Positions 33,739 to 43,972 are shown, counted from the first letter of the stretch. The stretch: DNA of 64,000 nucleotides from Neobacillus sp. WH10 (GCF_030123405.1 NZ_CP126110.1:2790001-2854000), one strand, 5' to 3'. Translations and numbers: made by a program. Notes: generated by a model not told the origin, from the letters alone.

Positions 33739-34515
33739 TTATAAAATTTCCATCCATGTCTTAGCTGCAGTAGCTAAGATTAATATTCCCATAATGACTT
33801 GCAAAACCTTCGTATTAACCCTTTTCCCTGCATTAGCTCCCATAGGTGAAGCTATTAAACTAGCAACAACTATTATAAGCGACGGTAGGAATTCCACTTG
33901 TCCCGTTGAGATTTTTCCAGATACAGATCCAATCGATGAAATAAATGTAATGGCTAAGGAAGAGGCAATTGTCATTCTTGTAGGGATTTTTAATACTGTA
34001 AGCATGATAGGCACTAAGAGAAATGCGCCTCCCGCACCTACAATTCCAGCCCCAATCCCAACGATGAATGCAAATAGTGCTGCTAGCCACTTATTAAATG
34101 TCACTTGTTCTAAAGGAATATCATCAATTCCTTTTTTAGGAATAAACATCATAATTACGGCAATTAATGCTAAAATCCCATAAACGATGTTTATACCGCT
34201 TTCCGGCATATGTGTTGAGCTGAATCCTCCAATAAAACTTCCGATTAAAATACTTATTCCCATATAGGCAATGAGAGTTTTATTTAAAAAACCGCCTTTG
34301 CGGTAAGCCCAAACACCACCAATTGTCGCAAAGAAAACTTGTATTGCGGTAATTCCCGAAACTTCATGTGCTGTAAAATGACCTACTCCAAGGACAACTG
34401 GAATATATAACAACATTGGGAAGTTGATGATGGCTCCACCTATGCCTAACATCCCTGAAATAAATGAGCCTACAAATCCTATTAGGAAGATGGTAATAAA
34501 AAAGCTTATATCCAT
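33739..34515 (-). CDS. TSUP family sulfite/sulfur-anion exporter (TauE/SafE)
   Basis: 258 residues, about eight membrane segments in two related halves. [20 protein letters not shown] opens the first and [22 protein letters not shown] the second; the G-x-GGG-x-(l/i)-x-P motif in each is the TSUP signature. It moves sulfite, thiosulfate or organosulfonate across the membrane. It is the last gene of the reactive-sulfur cluster, 47 bp after tusA, as TauE is in the S. aureus cst operon, supporting export of sulfite or thiosulfate made by the dioxygenase. AGGAGGACAA stands before the ATG. Confidence 0.88.
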   Translation of the reverse strand: MDISFFITIFLIGFVGSFISGMLGIGGAIINFPMLLYIPVVLGVGHFTAHEVSGITAIQVFFATIGGVWAYRKGGFLNKTLIAYMGISILIGSFIGGFSSTHMPESGINIVYGILALIAVIMMFIPKKGIDDIPLEQVTFNKWLAALFAFIVGIGAGIVGAGGAFLLVPIMLTVLKIPTRMTIASSLAITFISSIGSVSGKISTGQVEFLPSLIIVVASLIASPMGANAGKRVNTKVLQVIMGILILATAAKTWMEIL

Positions 34516-34562
34516 GTTGTCCTCCTTTAGAAAAGGGAACCTTAATGGGTTCTCTTTATATT

Positions 34563-34790
34563 TTACCCTTTTTTAATCCAAAATTTAAACACTCCGTTTT
34601 CTTCCTCACCTTTTAAAATCTCATGTCCACCTGAATTAGCCCAGGCAGTTAAATCATTTTTTGACCCTTTATCTGTTGTATGAACTTCTAATACTTGACC
34701 TGTTTCAAGCTCTCCAATTGCTTTTTTTGTTCTAACAATCGGCATAGGACAAGCTAATCCTTTTGCATCTAATAGTTTTGTTGATTCCAT
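34563..34790 (-). CDS. TusA-family sulfur carrier
   Basis: 75 residues. [20 protein letters not shown] has the CPxP motif with the persulfide-carrying Cys near 14. The [18 protein letters not shown] block completes the SirA/TusA fold. It carries sulfane sulfur between rhodaneses and acceptors. Ribosome binding site AAGGAGAATAAG is strong. Two more TusA domains exist in this cluster as fusions (36014, 37983) and one as a remnant (37578-37674). It lies between the dioxygenase and exporter genes in one operon. Confidence 0.93.
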   Translation of the reverse strand: MESTKLLDAKGLACPMPIVRTKKAIGELETGQVLEVHTTDKGSKNDLTAWANSGGHEILKGEEENGVFKFWIKKG

Positions 34791-34812
34791 TCTTATTCTC
34801 CTTTGTTAAGTA

Positions 34813-35940
34813 TTATCGAACCGCACAACGGTTTGGTCCGATCTCCATCTCACTTTGTTTTTCTAGATCAGGATTGATTTTTCCCATATTCGTTTCACGA
34901 ATTTCTTGATATGCATTTGGCTGTGGCGGTAAGTTTTCTGTTACTATTTTTCTGAATTTAGTTTCATCTTCAATTTTGAGACCATGATTATTTGCAAACA
35001 ATGTACCTAATTTTTCTGATACACTACCGTCATCGTTTAACTCATCAATAATCATAAAATGAGCGGGAAGCACAATTAACTCTTCTGATAATTCTTTGTA
35101 ACGGCTATAAAGAGTTTCTCTTAAATCTTCTACCCAGTCTTCTGCCATACCTGCTAGGTCAGGTCTTCCAATAGAATCAATAAATAAAATATCACCTGAA
35201 AGTAGGTATTTTTTATCTATTATAAAAGAAGTAGAACCAATCGTATGACCTGGAGAATGTAATGCATGTATATTAATAGAAGTATTTCCTATTGCAACAT
35301 CACTACCGTCTTCTAATGGCTGGTAATCAAATGTTACTTCTGTTGCATCCTTTGGTGGCAGCCAATAGGTTGCACCAGTTTTTTCAGCGATAATTCGCCC
35401 TCCTGAAATATGATCCGCATGAAGGTGTGTATCAAAAACATGGGTAATTTTTGCACCGATATTTGCGGCAAAATCAAGAAAGATATCAGTCATACGTGTT
35501 GCATCAATAACAGCTGCCTCACCATTGGAAACAACCATGTAGGATAAACAACCTTTGCCAATTCTGACAAACTGATAAACTTTGCCCCCATCACTTAAGT
35601 CACCAACTTTAACCAGTTCTAAATGTTCACTCCATGCTTTCATTCCACCCTGAAGGTATGAAACCGTTATTCCAGCATCAGACAGCATTTCTGCTATCAT
35701 AATAGAAGAACCTTCCTTAGCACAAACAACTAATACCTCTTTATTAGTAGGAATTTTTTCGATAATTTCTTCTACACCATCAAGTAACTCAAAATATGGA
35801 ATATTTAAATAGTTAAAGTTTTCTCCTTCGATTTTCCAATCTTGAAAATCACTTTCATTTCGAACATCTAGAATAAACAGCTCTTCTTTATTAAATACTT
35901 TTTTTGTTACCTCTTTTGCTGTCATTTCATTTACAGTCAT
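34813..35940 (-). CDS. Rhodanese-persulfide dioxygenase fusion, CstB-like
   Basis: 375 residues. The N-terminal rhodanese domain (about 1-110) has [15 protein letters not shown] and a VVCAKEGSS active loop with Cys near 72. The metallo-beta-lactamase domain follows with [11 protein letters not shown] (near 172), [11 protein letters not shown] and [17 protein letters not shown], the iron ligands of ETHE1-type dioxygenases. It oxidises persulfides (CoASSH, BSSH) to thiosulfate or sulfite. S. aureus CstB is similar but has an extra rhodanese at its C-terminus. It is cotranscribed with tusA and the exporter, and CstR-type sites lie upstream of the cluster. Confidence 0.88.
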   Translation of the reverse strand: MTVNEMTAKEVTKKVFNKEELFILDVRNESDFQDWKIEGENFNYLNIPYFELLDGVEEIIEKIPTNKEVLVVCAKEGSSIMIAEMLSDAGITVSYLQGGMKAWSEHLELVKVGDLSDGGKVYQFVRIGKGCLSYMVVSNGEAAVIDATRMTDIFLDFAANIGAKITHVFDTHLHADHISGGRIIAEKTGATYWLPPKDATEVTFDYQPLEDGSDVAIGNTSINIHALHSPGHTIGSTSFIIDKKYLLSGDILFIDSIGRPDLAGMAEDWVEDLRETLYSRYKELSEELIVLPAHFMIIDELNDDGSVSEKLGTLFANNHGLKIEDETKFRKIVTENLPPQPNAYQEIRETNMGKINPDLEKQSEMEIGPNRCAVR

Positions 35941-36013
35941 TCTTAACCTTACCCCCTGTGGTATTATTTTGTTTAAAAAAATAAGAAAACCGACTATACA
36001 AAAATGCTTATTG

Positions 36014-36586
36014 TTAAATTCCTATTGTTTTACCCGTCCATTGACTCATACCTGGTACAACATTGATTACGTTGGTAAATCCATTTTTCGCTAATTTCTG
36101 TGCAGCAAGATCGCTACGGTTACCTGTACGACACAACACAAGTATTTCATTTTCTTTGTTTAATTCGTCCATTCGCTCCTCCAATTCACCTAAAGGGATC
36201 GATATGGCATTTGGGATATGGTTAAAGGCATATTCTGCTGCTTCTCGAACATCGAGAAGAATGATGTTTTCATTTGATTCAAGTCTTTTTTCAAGCTCTT
36301 CATTATTGATTATGTTTTGGTGTTTCATTTCTATTATTTCATCATGAAGAGATTTACGAAGATAATGTTTCAGCACTCCGCCCTCTTCAACTGTCCCTAA
36401 AAAATGATGACCAGTACTTTCAGCCCATGCTTTTATGTCTGCTTTTGACCCTTTATCTGTCGCTAGAACTTCTAATACTTGCCCTTCCTCAATATTATTC
36501 ATAGCCTTCTTAGTTTTTACAATTGGCATTGGACAAGCTAAGCCTTTTGCATCTAAAATTTCGTTTGCTTTCATGTCTTTCATCAT
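36014..36586 (-). CDS. TusA-rhodanese fusion protein, CstA-like
   Basis: 190 residues. TusA domain 1-75 with [20 protein letters not shown] (CPxP) and [17 protein letters not shown]; a linker with [18 protein letters not shown]; then a rhodanese domain with [20 protein letters not shown] and the active loop VLCRTGNRS (Cys near 157). S. aureus CstA has TusA-DsrE-rhodanese; here DsrE is a separate gene, so this is a shorter variant. It relays sulfane sulfur from low-molecular thiol persulfides to acceptors. AGGAGG stands 3 nt before ATG 36586; the second ATG at 36583 is equally likely. A CstR-like operator lies just upstream. Confidence 0.88.
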   Translation of the reverse strand: MMKDMKANEILDAKGLACPMPIVKTKKAMNNIEEGQVLEVLATDKGSKADIKAWAESTGHHFLGTVEEGGVLKHYLRKSLHDEIIEMKHQNIINNEELEKRLESNENIILLDVREAAEYAFNHIPNAISIPLGELEERMDELNKENEILVLCRTGNRSDLAAQKLAKNGFTNVINVVPGMSQWTGKTIGI

Positions 36587-36600
36587 AAACCTCCTGCCAT

Positions 36601-36618
36601 TATACCTATATGGGTATA
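36601..36618. promoter_or_regulatory. CstR-type operator upstream of the TusA-rhodanese gene
   Basis: TATACCTATATGGGTATA is a nearly perfect 18-bp dyad with the ATACC-N4-GGGTAT core bound by persulfide-sensing CstR (CsoR family). It lies 15 bp before the start of the TusA-rhodanese gene. Confidence 0.65.
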
Positions 36619-36632
36619 ATTTTTTGAAAAAA

Positions 36633-36929
36633 TTATTTTACTTTACCTTCCCAAGCAAGCATTCCATCCACCATGTTGATCACTTTAAATCCATAGCTTT
36701 CAAGAAATTGTGAAGCCCGACCGCTTCTCGCCCCAGAACGGCAGACCATGATATACTCTTTTGATTTATCTAATTCATGCATGCGAAACTCAACTAATCC
36801 TAAAGGCATATTTATAGCACCTGGTATTTTTCCAGCCCTTACTTCATCCACTTCTCGAACATCGATAATATTTAATTTTTTGCCTTCATTTAATAATGCT
36901 TCAACGTCCTTTGCAGTAATTTGCCTCAT
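36633..36929 (-). CDS. Single-domain rhodanese sulfurtransferase
   Basis: 98 residues, a complete single rhodanese fold. LNIIDVREVDEVRAGKIPGA starts the conserved A motif and IMVCRSGARSGRASQFLES carries the active Cys near 64 in the CRSGARS loop. It transfers sulfane sulfur, probably to the TusA proteins of the cluster. AGGAGGTATATAC precedes the ATG. It lies 46 bp before the TusA-rhodanese fusion. Confidence 0.93.
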   Translation of the reverse strand: MRQITAKDVEALLNEGKKLNIIDVREVDEVRAGKIPGAINMPLGLVEFRMHELDKSKEYIMVCRSGARSGRASQFLESYGFKVINMVDGMLAWEGKVK

Positions 36930-37037
36930 TGTATATACCTCCTTAAAAGTTTAATGAAGACCTTGTGCTCATGTTGACTCAAACATTTGTCATTTGGTCC
37001 CGCCTTTTATGAAAAGGATACTTTCCCCCTATCTTCT

Positions 37038-37517
37038 TTAGATAAATAGATTAACATTCCCCTCTTGTGCATCTGCTAAATATGCTGCAACTCCTGCATA
37101 TTCAATACGATCTAATAGTTCTTCTTGTTGCAAACCTAACAAATCCATCGTCATTGTGCATGCTACAAGTTTTACATCCTGTTCCTGAGCCATCTCGATT
37201 AATTGCGGTAAAGGAAGTGCATTATGCTTTTTCATAATATCTTTGATCATTTTAGGGCCAAATCCAGCAAAGTTCATTTTTGAAAGTCCCATTTTATCCG
37301 CGCCTCTTGGCATCATTTTTCCAAACATTTTTTCCATAAATCCTTTTTTCACCGGAATATTTTCCTCTTTACGGAGTGCATTTAATCCCCAAAAGGTGTG
37401 AAAAATAGTTACTTCATGATCATAGGCAGCAGCACCATTGGCAATGATATATGCTGCCATTGCTTTATCGTAATCTCCACTAAATAAAACAATTGTTGTC
37501 TTTTTCTTTTCTGACAT
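37038..37517 (-). CDS. DsrE/DsrF/DrsH-like sulfur-relay protein
   Basis: 159 residues. KTTIVLFSGDYDKAMAAYIIANGAAAYDHEVTIF-type opening (residues 6-39), FWGLNALRKEE and VKLVACTMTMDLLG with the conserved Cys near 120 identify the DsrE-fold (DUF1641-free, YrkE-like) proteins found beside TusA and rhodanese genes in Bacillus. It likely handles polysulfide or persulfide groups. AGGAGGTAAATTTC is the ribosome binding site. It is preceded by an ATACC/GGGTAT operator and belongs to the sulfur cluster. Confidence 0.85.
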   Translation of the reverse strand: MSEKKKTTIVLFSGDYDKAMAAYIIANGAAAYDHEVTIFHTFWGLNALRKEENIPVKKGFMEKMFGKMMPRGADKMGLSKMNFAGFGPKMIKDIMKKHNALPLPQLIEMAQEQDVKLVACTMTMDLLGLQQEELLDRIEYAGVAAYLADAQEGNVNLFI

Positions 37518-37544
37518 GAAATTTACCTCCTGAAATGTTTATTT

Positions 37545-37564
37545 GAATACCATTATGGGTATTC
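37545..37564. promoter_or_regulatory. CstR-type operator upstream of the DsrE-like gene
   Basis: GAATACCATTATGGGTATTC is a 20-bp dyad with perfect outer arms, 28 bp before the start codon, matching the other three sites in the cluster. Confidence 0.65.
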
Positions 37565-37577
37565 TTCTGGATAAAAA

Positions 37578-37674
37578 AATAATCCTTTTATCATCCAAAA
37601 TATTATTTTTCTCTTCGTATTTTAATAGTTTATGTCCACCTGATTTTGCCCAAGCAGTCAGATCGTTTTTTTGC
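37578..37674 (-). pseudogene. Remnant of a TusA gene (C-terminal part)
   Basis: The minus-strand frame reads [20 protein letters not shown] and runs on into unrelated sequence. The intact TusA has [20 protein letters not shown] at this point. The N-terminal CPxP half is absent and there is no start codon. It is what remains of a fourth tusA copy after deletion. Confidence 0.75.
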
Positions 37675-37690
37675 TTAACAATTCATATAA

Positions 37691-37708
37691 TATACCCACT
37701 AGGGTATA
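37691..37708. promoter_or_regulatory. CstR-type operator upstream of the TusA remnant
   Basis: TATACCCACTAGGGTATA is a dyad with perfect TATACCC/GGGTATA arms. It presumably controlled the now broken tusA copy and may still drive the DsrE-rhodanese genes downstream. Confidence 0.65.
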
Positions 37709-37864
37709 ATGTCAATTACTTATACTTATTTATTTTTTACCATGCGATGCACTAATTTAGTATATTTATTACGTACATCCGATAGGACATAGCTCAATTC
37801 CAATCTTTCCGTCCTATGAATGGGCTTAAGAAATTCTTATTACTCACCGCTAGAATAATGTCTA

Positions 37865-37901
37865 TAAAAAAGTATGACCTGAGAAACAAGTCATACTCTT
37901 T
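37865..37901 (-). terminator. Terminator after the CoA-disulfide reductase fusion
   Basis: AGTATGAC and GTCATACT form the stem; TTTTTTA follows on the minus strand. It lies about 80 bp past the gene. Confidence 0.8.
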
Positions 37902-37982
37902 AATTGATTAAATTAAAAACCTTGGATTGGAGTAAATCTATATTTTCTTTTAATTTCTGACTAACTGGATTCCAAGTTCTTA

Positions 37983-39926
37983 TTATTTCTTTTTAATCCA
38001 AAATTTAATGATCTTATCATTTTGTTCTGTTTTTAAGATTCTATGTCCAGCACTTTTTGCCCAAGCTGGAAGATCATTTAAGGAACCTTTCTCTGTCACA
38101 TGAATTTCTAATACTTGACCGCTTTCCAATAATTCAATACCTTTTTTTAGTTTAACAATTGGCATTGGACAAGTTAATCCACTTACATCCACGACTGAAT
38201 CGACTTTTATTTCATTTGTATTTTCTACGATCGTTTCCCCGAGGTCATTTGTCATAGTTTCAATAGCATTCTCTATATTACTTCCAAATACAGCGGAATA
38301 AGTCTTCCAACCACCATCAACATTTTTTACGTGATACCCGTTGTTTTTTAATATTCGGCTGGCTAAATATCCTCTTAATCCAACCTGACAGCTGACATAA
38401 ATGGTCCGATCGTTTGGAATTTCTTCTAATTTCTTCCTTAGGTCATTTAAAGGGATATTTATTGAGCCTTCAATAAATCCAAATTCTCTTTCCATTGGTT
38501 CACGAACGTCAATTAATAGTCCACCTTCTGCAACAATCTGATCCACTTGATGCCACTGAATTTGTTCCAATTCACTTTCCATGATATTAGAAGCTACATA
38601 ACCAGCCATATTTACAGGATCCTTTGCTGATGAATATGGTGGTGCGTAGGACAATTCTAAATTAGTTAAATCCTCTACGGTTAATCCACCAATAATGGCT
38701 GTTGCAATCACATCAATGCGCTTATCAACACCGTCTGCACCCACTGCCTGCGCTCCATAGATTTTTCCTGTTCGTTTATCAAAAATTAATTTTAAAGCAA
38801 TCGGTGCTGCACCTGGGTAGTAACCAGCATGAGAACTTGGGTGAATGTGAACTACCTCATAGGACATGCCTAAACGCTTTAATGTTTTTTCATTGTTTCC
38901 TGTAGCAGCAACAGTTAAGTCGAATACTTTTGCAATTGAAGTACCCAAAGTCCCTTGATACTTTTCATTTTTACCCATCATATTATTTGCAGCAATACGC
39001 CCTTGACGATTAGCCGGTCCAGCGAGGGGAATCATTGCCTTAGTTCCGTTAATAAAATCAAAAACCTCTACGGCATCGCCGATTGCAAATATATCCTTGT
39101 TTGAGGTTTGAAGAAATTCATTAACAATAATTCCTCCGCGCTCTCCTAATTCCAATCCTATAGACTTGGCTAATTCATTTTCCGGTCTGACACCGATTGA
39201 GAGAATCGTCATATCTGTATCGATTACAGTCCCATCAGAAAGTTTAACCTTCCTTCCCTGGTCACCAAATGATTGGACACCATTTTCTAATATTAACTTT
39301 ACACCTTTTTCTTTTAAATGAGTGTGTAAAATACTGGCCATTTCAAAATCGATTGGAGCCATAATTTGATTTGCCATTTCAATAATGGTAACTTCTATTC
39401 CTCTATCCACTAAGTTTTCAGCCATTTCAATACCAATAAATCCTCCACCAATAACTACAGCATTTTTAGGGTTTTTGGTATCAATATAGTTTTTGATTAA
39501 ATCCGTATCTGGAATATTTCTTAAGGTAAATAATGTTTGGTTTTCTTTTAATCCCGGGATTGGCGGTACAATTGGTCTTGCCCCAGGTGATAATAATAAC
39601 TTGTCATACGATTCTTCGTACAATTCCCCAGTTTGTAAATTCTTGATGGTTACTTTTTGGTTTTTAGCATCGATGCTCAATGCTTCACTTAAATTACGAA
39701 TATCAAGATTGAAACGTTCTGACATTCCTTTTACCGTCTGCACTAATAATTTGCTTCTATCTTTGATGGTTTCACCTATATAGTATGGTAGTCCGCAATT
39801 TGCAAATGAAATATATTCACCACGTTCTATGAGAATGATTTCCACATCTTCACTAATTCTTCTTAATCTAGCTGCAGCTGTTGCTCCACCTGCAACTCCA
39901 CCTATGATAATTATTTTCTTTGTCAT
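37983..39926 (-). CDS. CoA-disulfide reductase / rhodanese / TusA triple fusion
   Basis: 647 residues. Residues 1-450: FAD/NAD(P)-disulfide oxidoreductase with IIIGGVAGGATAAARLRR, the active-site SFANCGLPYYIG (Cys near 43), VVIGGGFIGIEMAENL and SIGVRPENELA. Residues about 465-555: rhodanese with LIDVREPMEREFGFIEGSIN and active loop YVSCQVGLRG. Residues about 575-647: TusA with VSGLTCPMPIVKLKKGIELL. CoADR-rhodanese proteins reduce CoA persulfide or polysulfide to H2S with NADH; the third domain would load or unload the sulfur in cis. A double CstR-type operator precedes it. Start ATG has TAGGAGGGAATA upstream. Confidence 0.92.
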   Translation of the reverse strand: MTKKIIIIGGVAGGATAAARLRRISEDVEIILIERGEYISFANCGLPYYIGETIKDRSKLLVQTVKGMSERFNLDIRNLSEALSIDAKNQKVTIKNLQTGELYEESYDKLLLSPGARPIVPPIPGLKENQTLFTLRNIPDTDLIKNYIDTKNPKNAVVIGGGFIGIEMAENLVDRGIEVTIIEMANQIMAPIDFEMASILHTHLKEKGVKLILENGVQSFGDQGRKVKLSDGTVIDTDMTILSIGVRPENELAKSIGLELGERGGIIVNEFLQTSNKDIFAIGDAVEVFDFINGTKAMIPLAGPANRQGRIAANNMMGKNEKYQGTLGTSIAKVFDLTVAATGNNEKTLKRLGMSYEVVHIHPSSHAGYYPGAAPIALKLIFDKRTGKIYGAQAVGADGVDKRIDVIATAIIGGLTVEDLTNLELSYAPPYSSAKDPVNMAGYVASNIMESELEQIQWHQVDQIVAEGGLLIDVREPMEREFGFIEGSINIPLNDLRKKLEEIPNDRTIYVSCQVGLRGYLASRILKNNGYHVKNVDGGWKTYSAVFGSNIENAIETMTNDLGETIVENTNEIKVDSVVDVSGLTCPMPIVKLKKGIELLESGQVLEIHVTEKGSLNDLPAWAKSAGHRILKTEQNDKIIKFWIKKK

Positions 39927-39987
39927 ATTTATTCCCTCCTAAATTTTTAATCGAAATTACCATCCTAAAATTATTGTATTATTTCAA

Positions 39988-40022
39988 TATACCCTTCGGG
40001 GTTTAATACCCATATAGGTATT
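39988..40022. promoter_or_regulatory. Double CstR-type operator upstream of the CoADR fusion
   Basis: Two neighbouring dyads: ATACCCTTCGGGGT (39988-40001) and ATACCCATATAGGTAT (40007-40022). They lie 62-97 bp upstream of the start codon and share the TACCC/GGGTA half-sites of the other cluster operators. Confidence 0.65.
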
Positions 40023-40038
40023 ATAAACCGCAAGAAAA

Positions 40039-40076
40039 AATTGTGAAAGTCTCTTAATGTGACTTTCACAATTTCC
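40039..40076. terminator. Terminator-like hairpin
   Basis: TTGTGAAAGTC and GACTTTCACAA form an 11-bp perfect stem with A/T on both sides. It lies between rpiA and the sulfur cluster promoter and would end leftward read-through from rpiA. Confidence 0.75.
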
Positions 40077-40201
40077 TCACAATTTATAAATAAGGTCTTC
40101 TTCATCAAACACGCCTTCAGCTAATCTTCGAAAGAACCTATGCATTCAATTTTCTAATACTTATAACCCGTTGTATTTATAACATAAACCTAAATTCAAA
40201 T

Positions 40202-40876
40202 CTATTTCATATTTTTTAAAATGTTAACGTTCCCATTTTTATGACCAATAACAACTGTGTCGGCCATTTTAATAAAAAGACCATTTTCCACTACACCGGG
40301 TATCAGATTCAGTTTTCGATTTAATTCATGTGGTTCGTGAATTGTTGAAAAGTGGCAGTCCAGAATATAGTTCCCATTGTCCGTTATAAAAGGAATGTTG
40401 CCTTCAGTTCTTAATATAGGAATACAATCTAATCCACTTAATTGTTTGCTTGTTATCTCAAACCCAAATGGTACCACTTCAACAGGCAGAGGAAACCCAC
40501 CTAAATTATATACACTTTTTGACTCATCTATAACGATAATTAAACGGCGAGAAATTGATGCTATCATTTTTTCTCGTAATAACGCACCTCCACCACCTTT
40601 AATTAGGTCGAAATTACGATTAACTTCATCCGCTCCATCTATGGTTAAATCTAATTCGTTCACATCTGGTATAGGAATTAATGGGATTTCAAGTTTTTTT
40701 GCAAGTATTTCAGTATTTTTAGAAGTGGGTACACAGCGTATATCTAATCCATTTTTGACTAGTTCTCCAAGCTTTTTAATCGTCCAAAAGACTGTCGAAC
40801 CTGTTCCAAGCCCAATAGCCATTCCATTTTCAATATACTGAACAGCTTTTTCACCCGCGAGTTTTTTTCCATCCAT
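40202..40876 (-). CDS. rpiA: Ribose-5-phosphate isomerase A
   Basis: 224 residues. Family motifs are AIGLGTGSTVFWTIKKLGE near 22, LTIDGADEVNRNFDLIKGGG near 82 (catalytic Asp, Glu) and GGGALLREKMIA with the catalytic Lys. It interconverts ribose-5-phosphate and ribulose-5-phosphate in the pentose phosphate pathway. Most Bacillus species rely on RpiB-type enzymes, so this RpiA may be additional. It is about 110 bp downstream of map on the same strand and has GGTGGAATGG upstream. There is no sign of damage. Confidence 0.93.
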   Translation of the reverse strand: MDGKKLAGEKAVQYIENGMAIGLGTGSTVFWTIKKLGELVKNGLDIRCVPTSKNTEILAKKLEIPLIPIPDVNELDLTIDGADEVNRNFDLIKGGGGALLREKMIASISRRLIIVIDESKSVYNLGGFPLPVEVVPFGFEITSKQLSGLDCIPILRTEGNIPFITDNGNYILDCHFSTIHEPHELNRKLNLIPGVVENGLFIKMADTVVIGHKNGNVNILKNMK

Positions 40877-40987
40877 ACATCCATTCCACCTTATATTATA
40901 AAAAAGAATATAGACTTTTTCTGTAAAGAAAAGAATCTATACCCTTTTTTAAGTTGAAGTGTGACCTCTAAGAAAAAATATTTTCCG

Positions 40988-42134
<1,147 letters not shown>

Positions 42135-42722
42135 CTATTTACTGCCGATTGAACCGTAATATCTTTTTGATCCATGGCTTCCTTCGCTGCCCTGGCTTCC
42201 TTCGCTTCCGTGGCTCCCTTCACTGCCCTGGCTACCTTCGCTGCCGTAACTACCTTCACTGCCCTGGCTACCTTCGCTGCCGTAACTACCTTCACTGCCC
42301 TGGCTTCCTTCGCTGCCGTAACTACCTTCACTGCCCTGGCTTCCCTCGCTGCCGTAACTACCTTCACTGCCCTGGCTTCCTTCGCTGCCGTAACTACCTT
42401 CACTGCCCTGGCTTCCTTCGCTGCCGTAACTACCTTCACTGCCCTGGCTTCCTTCGCTGCCGTAACTACCTTCACTGCCCTGGCTTCCTTCGCTGCCATA
42501 ACTACCTTCACTGCCCTGGCTTCCCTCGCTGCCATAACTACCTTCACTACCTTCACTGCCCTGGCTTCCCTCGCTGCCATAACTACCTTCACTGCCCTGG
42601 CTACCTTCGCTGCCATAACTGCCCTTTTTCCCTTTTTTGAATACAACGGGATTATTGACTAAAAATCCTTCTACCCCGTTTTCCTGTGCTTGAGATAACA
42701 ATTCTTCCATGAACATACTCAT
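42135..42722 (-). CDS. CotG-like repetitive spore coat protein
   Basis: 195 residues. A 33-residue head (MEELLSQAQENGVEGFLVNN and a KKGKK stretch) is followed by twelve copies of a 12-residue repeat GSYGSEGSQGSE (the last with His for Tyr, and one extra GSE), then GSHGSKRYYGSIGSK. It is divergent from a CotH-kinase gene, exactly the cotG-cotH arrangement of Bacillus. CotG is a heavily phosphorylated structural coat protein; B. subtilis CotG repeats are Lys/Arg-rich, while these are Ser/Gly/Glu-rich and acidic. AAAGGA supports ATG 42716 as much as 42722. The DNA repeat of 36 bp keeps several other frames open; those are shadows. Confidence 0.78.
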   Translation of the reverse strand: MSMFMEELLSQAQENGVEGFLVNNPVVFKKGKKGSYGSEGSQGSEGSYGSEGSQGSEGSEGSYGSEGSQGSEGSYGSEGSQGSEGSYGSEGSQGSEGSYGSEGSQGSEGSYGSEGSQGSEGSYGSEGSQGSEGSYGSEGSQGSEGSYGSEGSQGSEGSYGSEGSQGSEGSHGSEGSQGSEGSHGSKRYYGSIGSK

Positions 42723-42901
42723 ATTCCTTTTCCACCACTTTCCCTAATTTTTATGCTCATTGATAATTTATGGAGAAGAAGTGGAATTGGCTATAGACAA
42801 ACATATATTTTTTCATTATTAACCAAATGCCCATATACTGCACCATTACTATGTGTAGAGCATATTATTCTAAAAAATATATATTTATAGGGGTATTTAC
42901 A

Positions 42902-43972
42902 GTGCAAAAATATGAGATTTTTATCAATCCAAAGATGTTAAACCAGCTGGACAAGGATATTTGGATGAATGAACATGTCCCTGCTGTCCTCAAAATAGGA
43001 ACCAGCCAATATTCAATTGGTCTTGCCTATCGAGGAAATGTAATTAGAAAGAAGAAAAAGAAATCCTATAATATCATTTTTCAAAAACCCTATATCGTTA
43101 ATGGAGCACATGAAATTCATTTAAATGCCGAATTCACTGATGTATCATTATGCAGGAATAAGCTCTCCCTGGATTTCTTTGACAGAATCGGCGTGATCTC
43201 GCCACATTCAAAACATATCCTTCTATATATAAATGGCTTTTGTAAAGGAATTTACTTAGAACTCGAATCATTCGATAAATATCTTTTACAAAAAAGAAAT
43301 TTTCCGATGGGCCCAATTATCTACGCAACCAATTATCATGCTAACTTTTCCTTACTAAACCCGAAAAAAAAATTAAAGTCAAAATTGAACGAGGGATACA
43401 CGATTAAATATGGTGAAAAAAAAGACCTTTCCAATTTAGAAAACTTAATTGCCATGATAAATACTTTAAGTAATGAGGAATTTGAAAAACAAATATCACA
43501 GGTACTCGATGTCAATCAGTATTTAAAGTGGCTGGCAGGTGTAGTTTGTACCCAAAATTTTGACGGTTTTATCCATAATTACGCACTTTACCAACGTTGT
43601 GATACTGGAGCTTACGAAATCACACCATGGGATTATGATGGAACTTGGGGTAGAAATCTCCATGGAAAACCTCTCCGCTATGACTATATTCCGATATCCG
43701 GCTATAATACCCTAACTGGAAGATTGCTATATTTTGCTCATTTTAAAAAGAAATATCGTGACATAATTTTGCCTATTTTAGATAAAGACTTTACTGTTGA
43801 AGCACAATTAGCGATCATTGACGAGCTTTTTCAAAGAATAAAGCCACACCTTCACCTGGATCCGTTTATTAAAGCAAATGCTGAAACACTTGATCGCGAA
43901 AAAGAAATTATGATCGATTTTATCCAGAATAGAAGAAGATATTTAAAACAACAAGTGATAAAGCTCCAGTGA
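42902..43972 (+). CDS. cotH: CotH spore coat protein kinase
   Basis: 356 residues from GTG 42902 (TAGGGG 7 nt upstream); the longer frame from 42827 begins with a non-family tail. CotH landmarks: YEIFINPKMLNQLDKDIW at the start, LYINGFCKGIYLELESFDK, the catalytic region VVCTQNFDGFIHNYALYQ and metal-binding PWDYDGTWG near 245. CotH is a secretory-pathway-kinase-like enzyme that phosphorylates Ser in CotB and CotG and is needed for outer coat assembly. It acts in the mother cell. Neighbours are the cotG-like gene (divergent) and three CotB-like genes downstream, so the whole substrate set is at hand. Confidence 0.9.
   Translation: MQKYEIFINPKMLNQLDKDIWMNEHVPAVLKIGTSQYSIGLAYRGNVIRKKKKKSYNIIFQKPYIVNGAHEIHLNAEFTDVSLCRNKLSLDFFDRIGVISPHSKHILLYINGFCKGIYLELESFDKYLLQKRNFPMGPIIYATNYHANFSLLNPKKKLKSKLNEGYTIKYGEKKDLSNLENLIAMINTLSNEEFEKQISQVLDVNQYLKWLAGVVCTQNFDGFIHNYALYQRCDTGAYEITPWDYDGTWGRNLHGKPLRYDYIPISGYNTLTGRLLYFAHFKKKYRDIILPILDKDFTVEAQLAIIDELFQRIKPHLHLDPFIKANAETLDREKEIMIDFIQNRRRYLKQQVIKLQ

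Noticed and set aside
40077..40145. 22-codon minus-strand ORF (MHRFFRRLAEGVFDEEDL...)
   Set aside because: Plausible composition, but too short, no clear ribosome binding site and overlapping a hairpin; kept only as a note.
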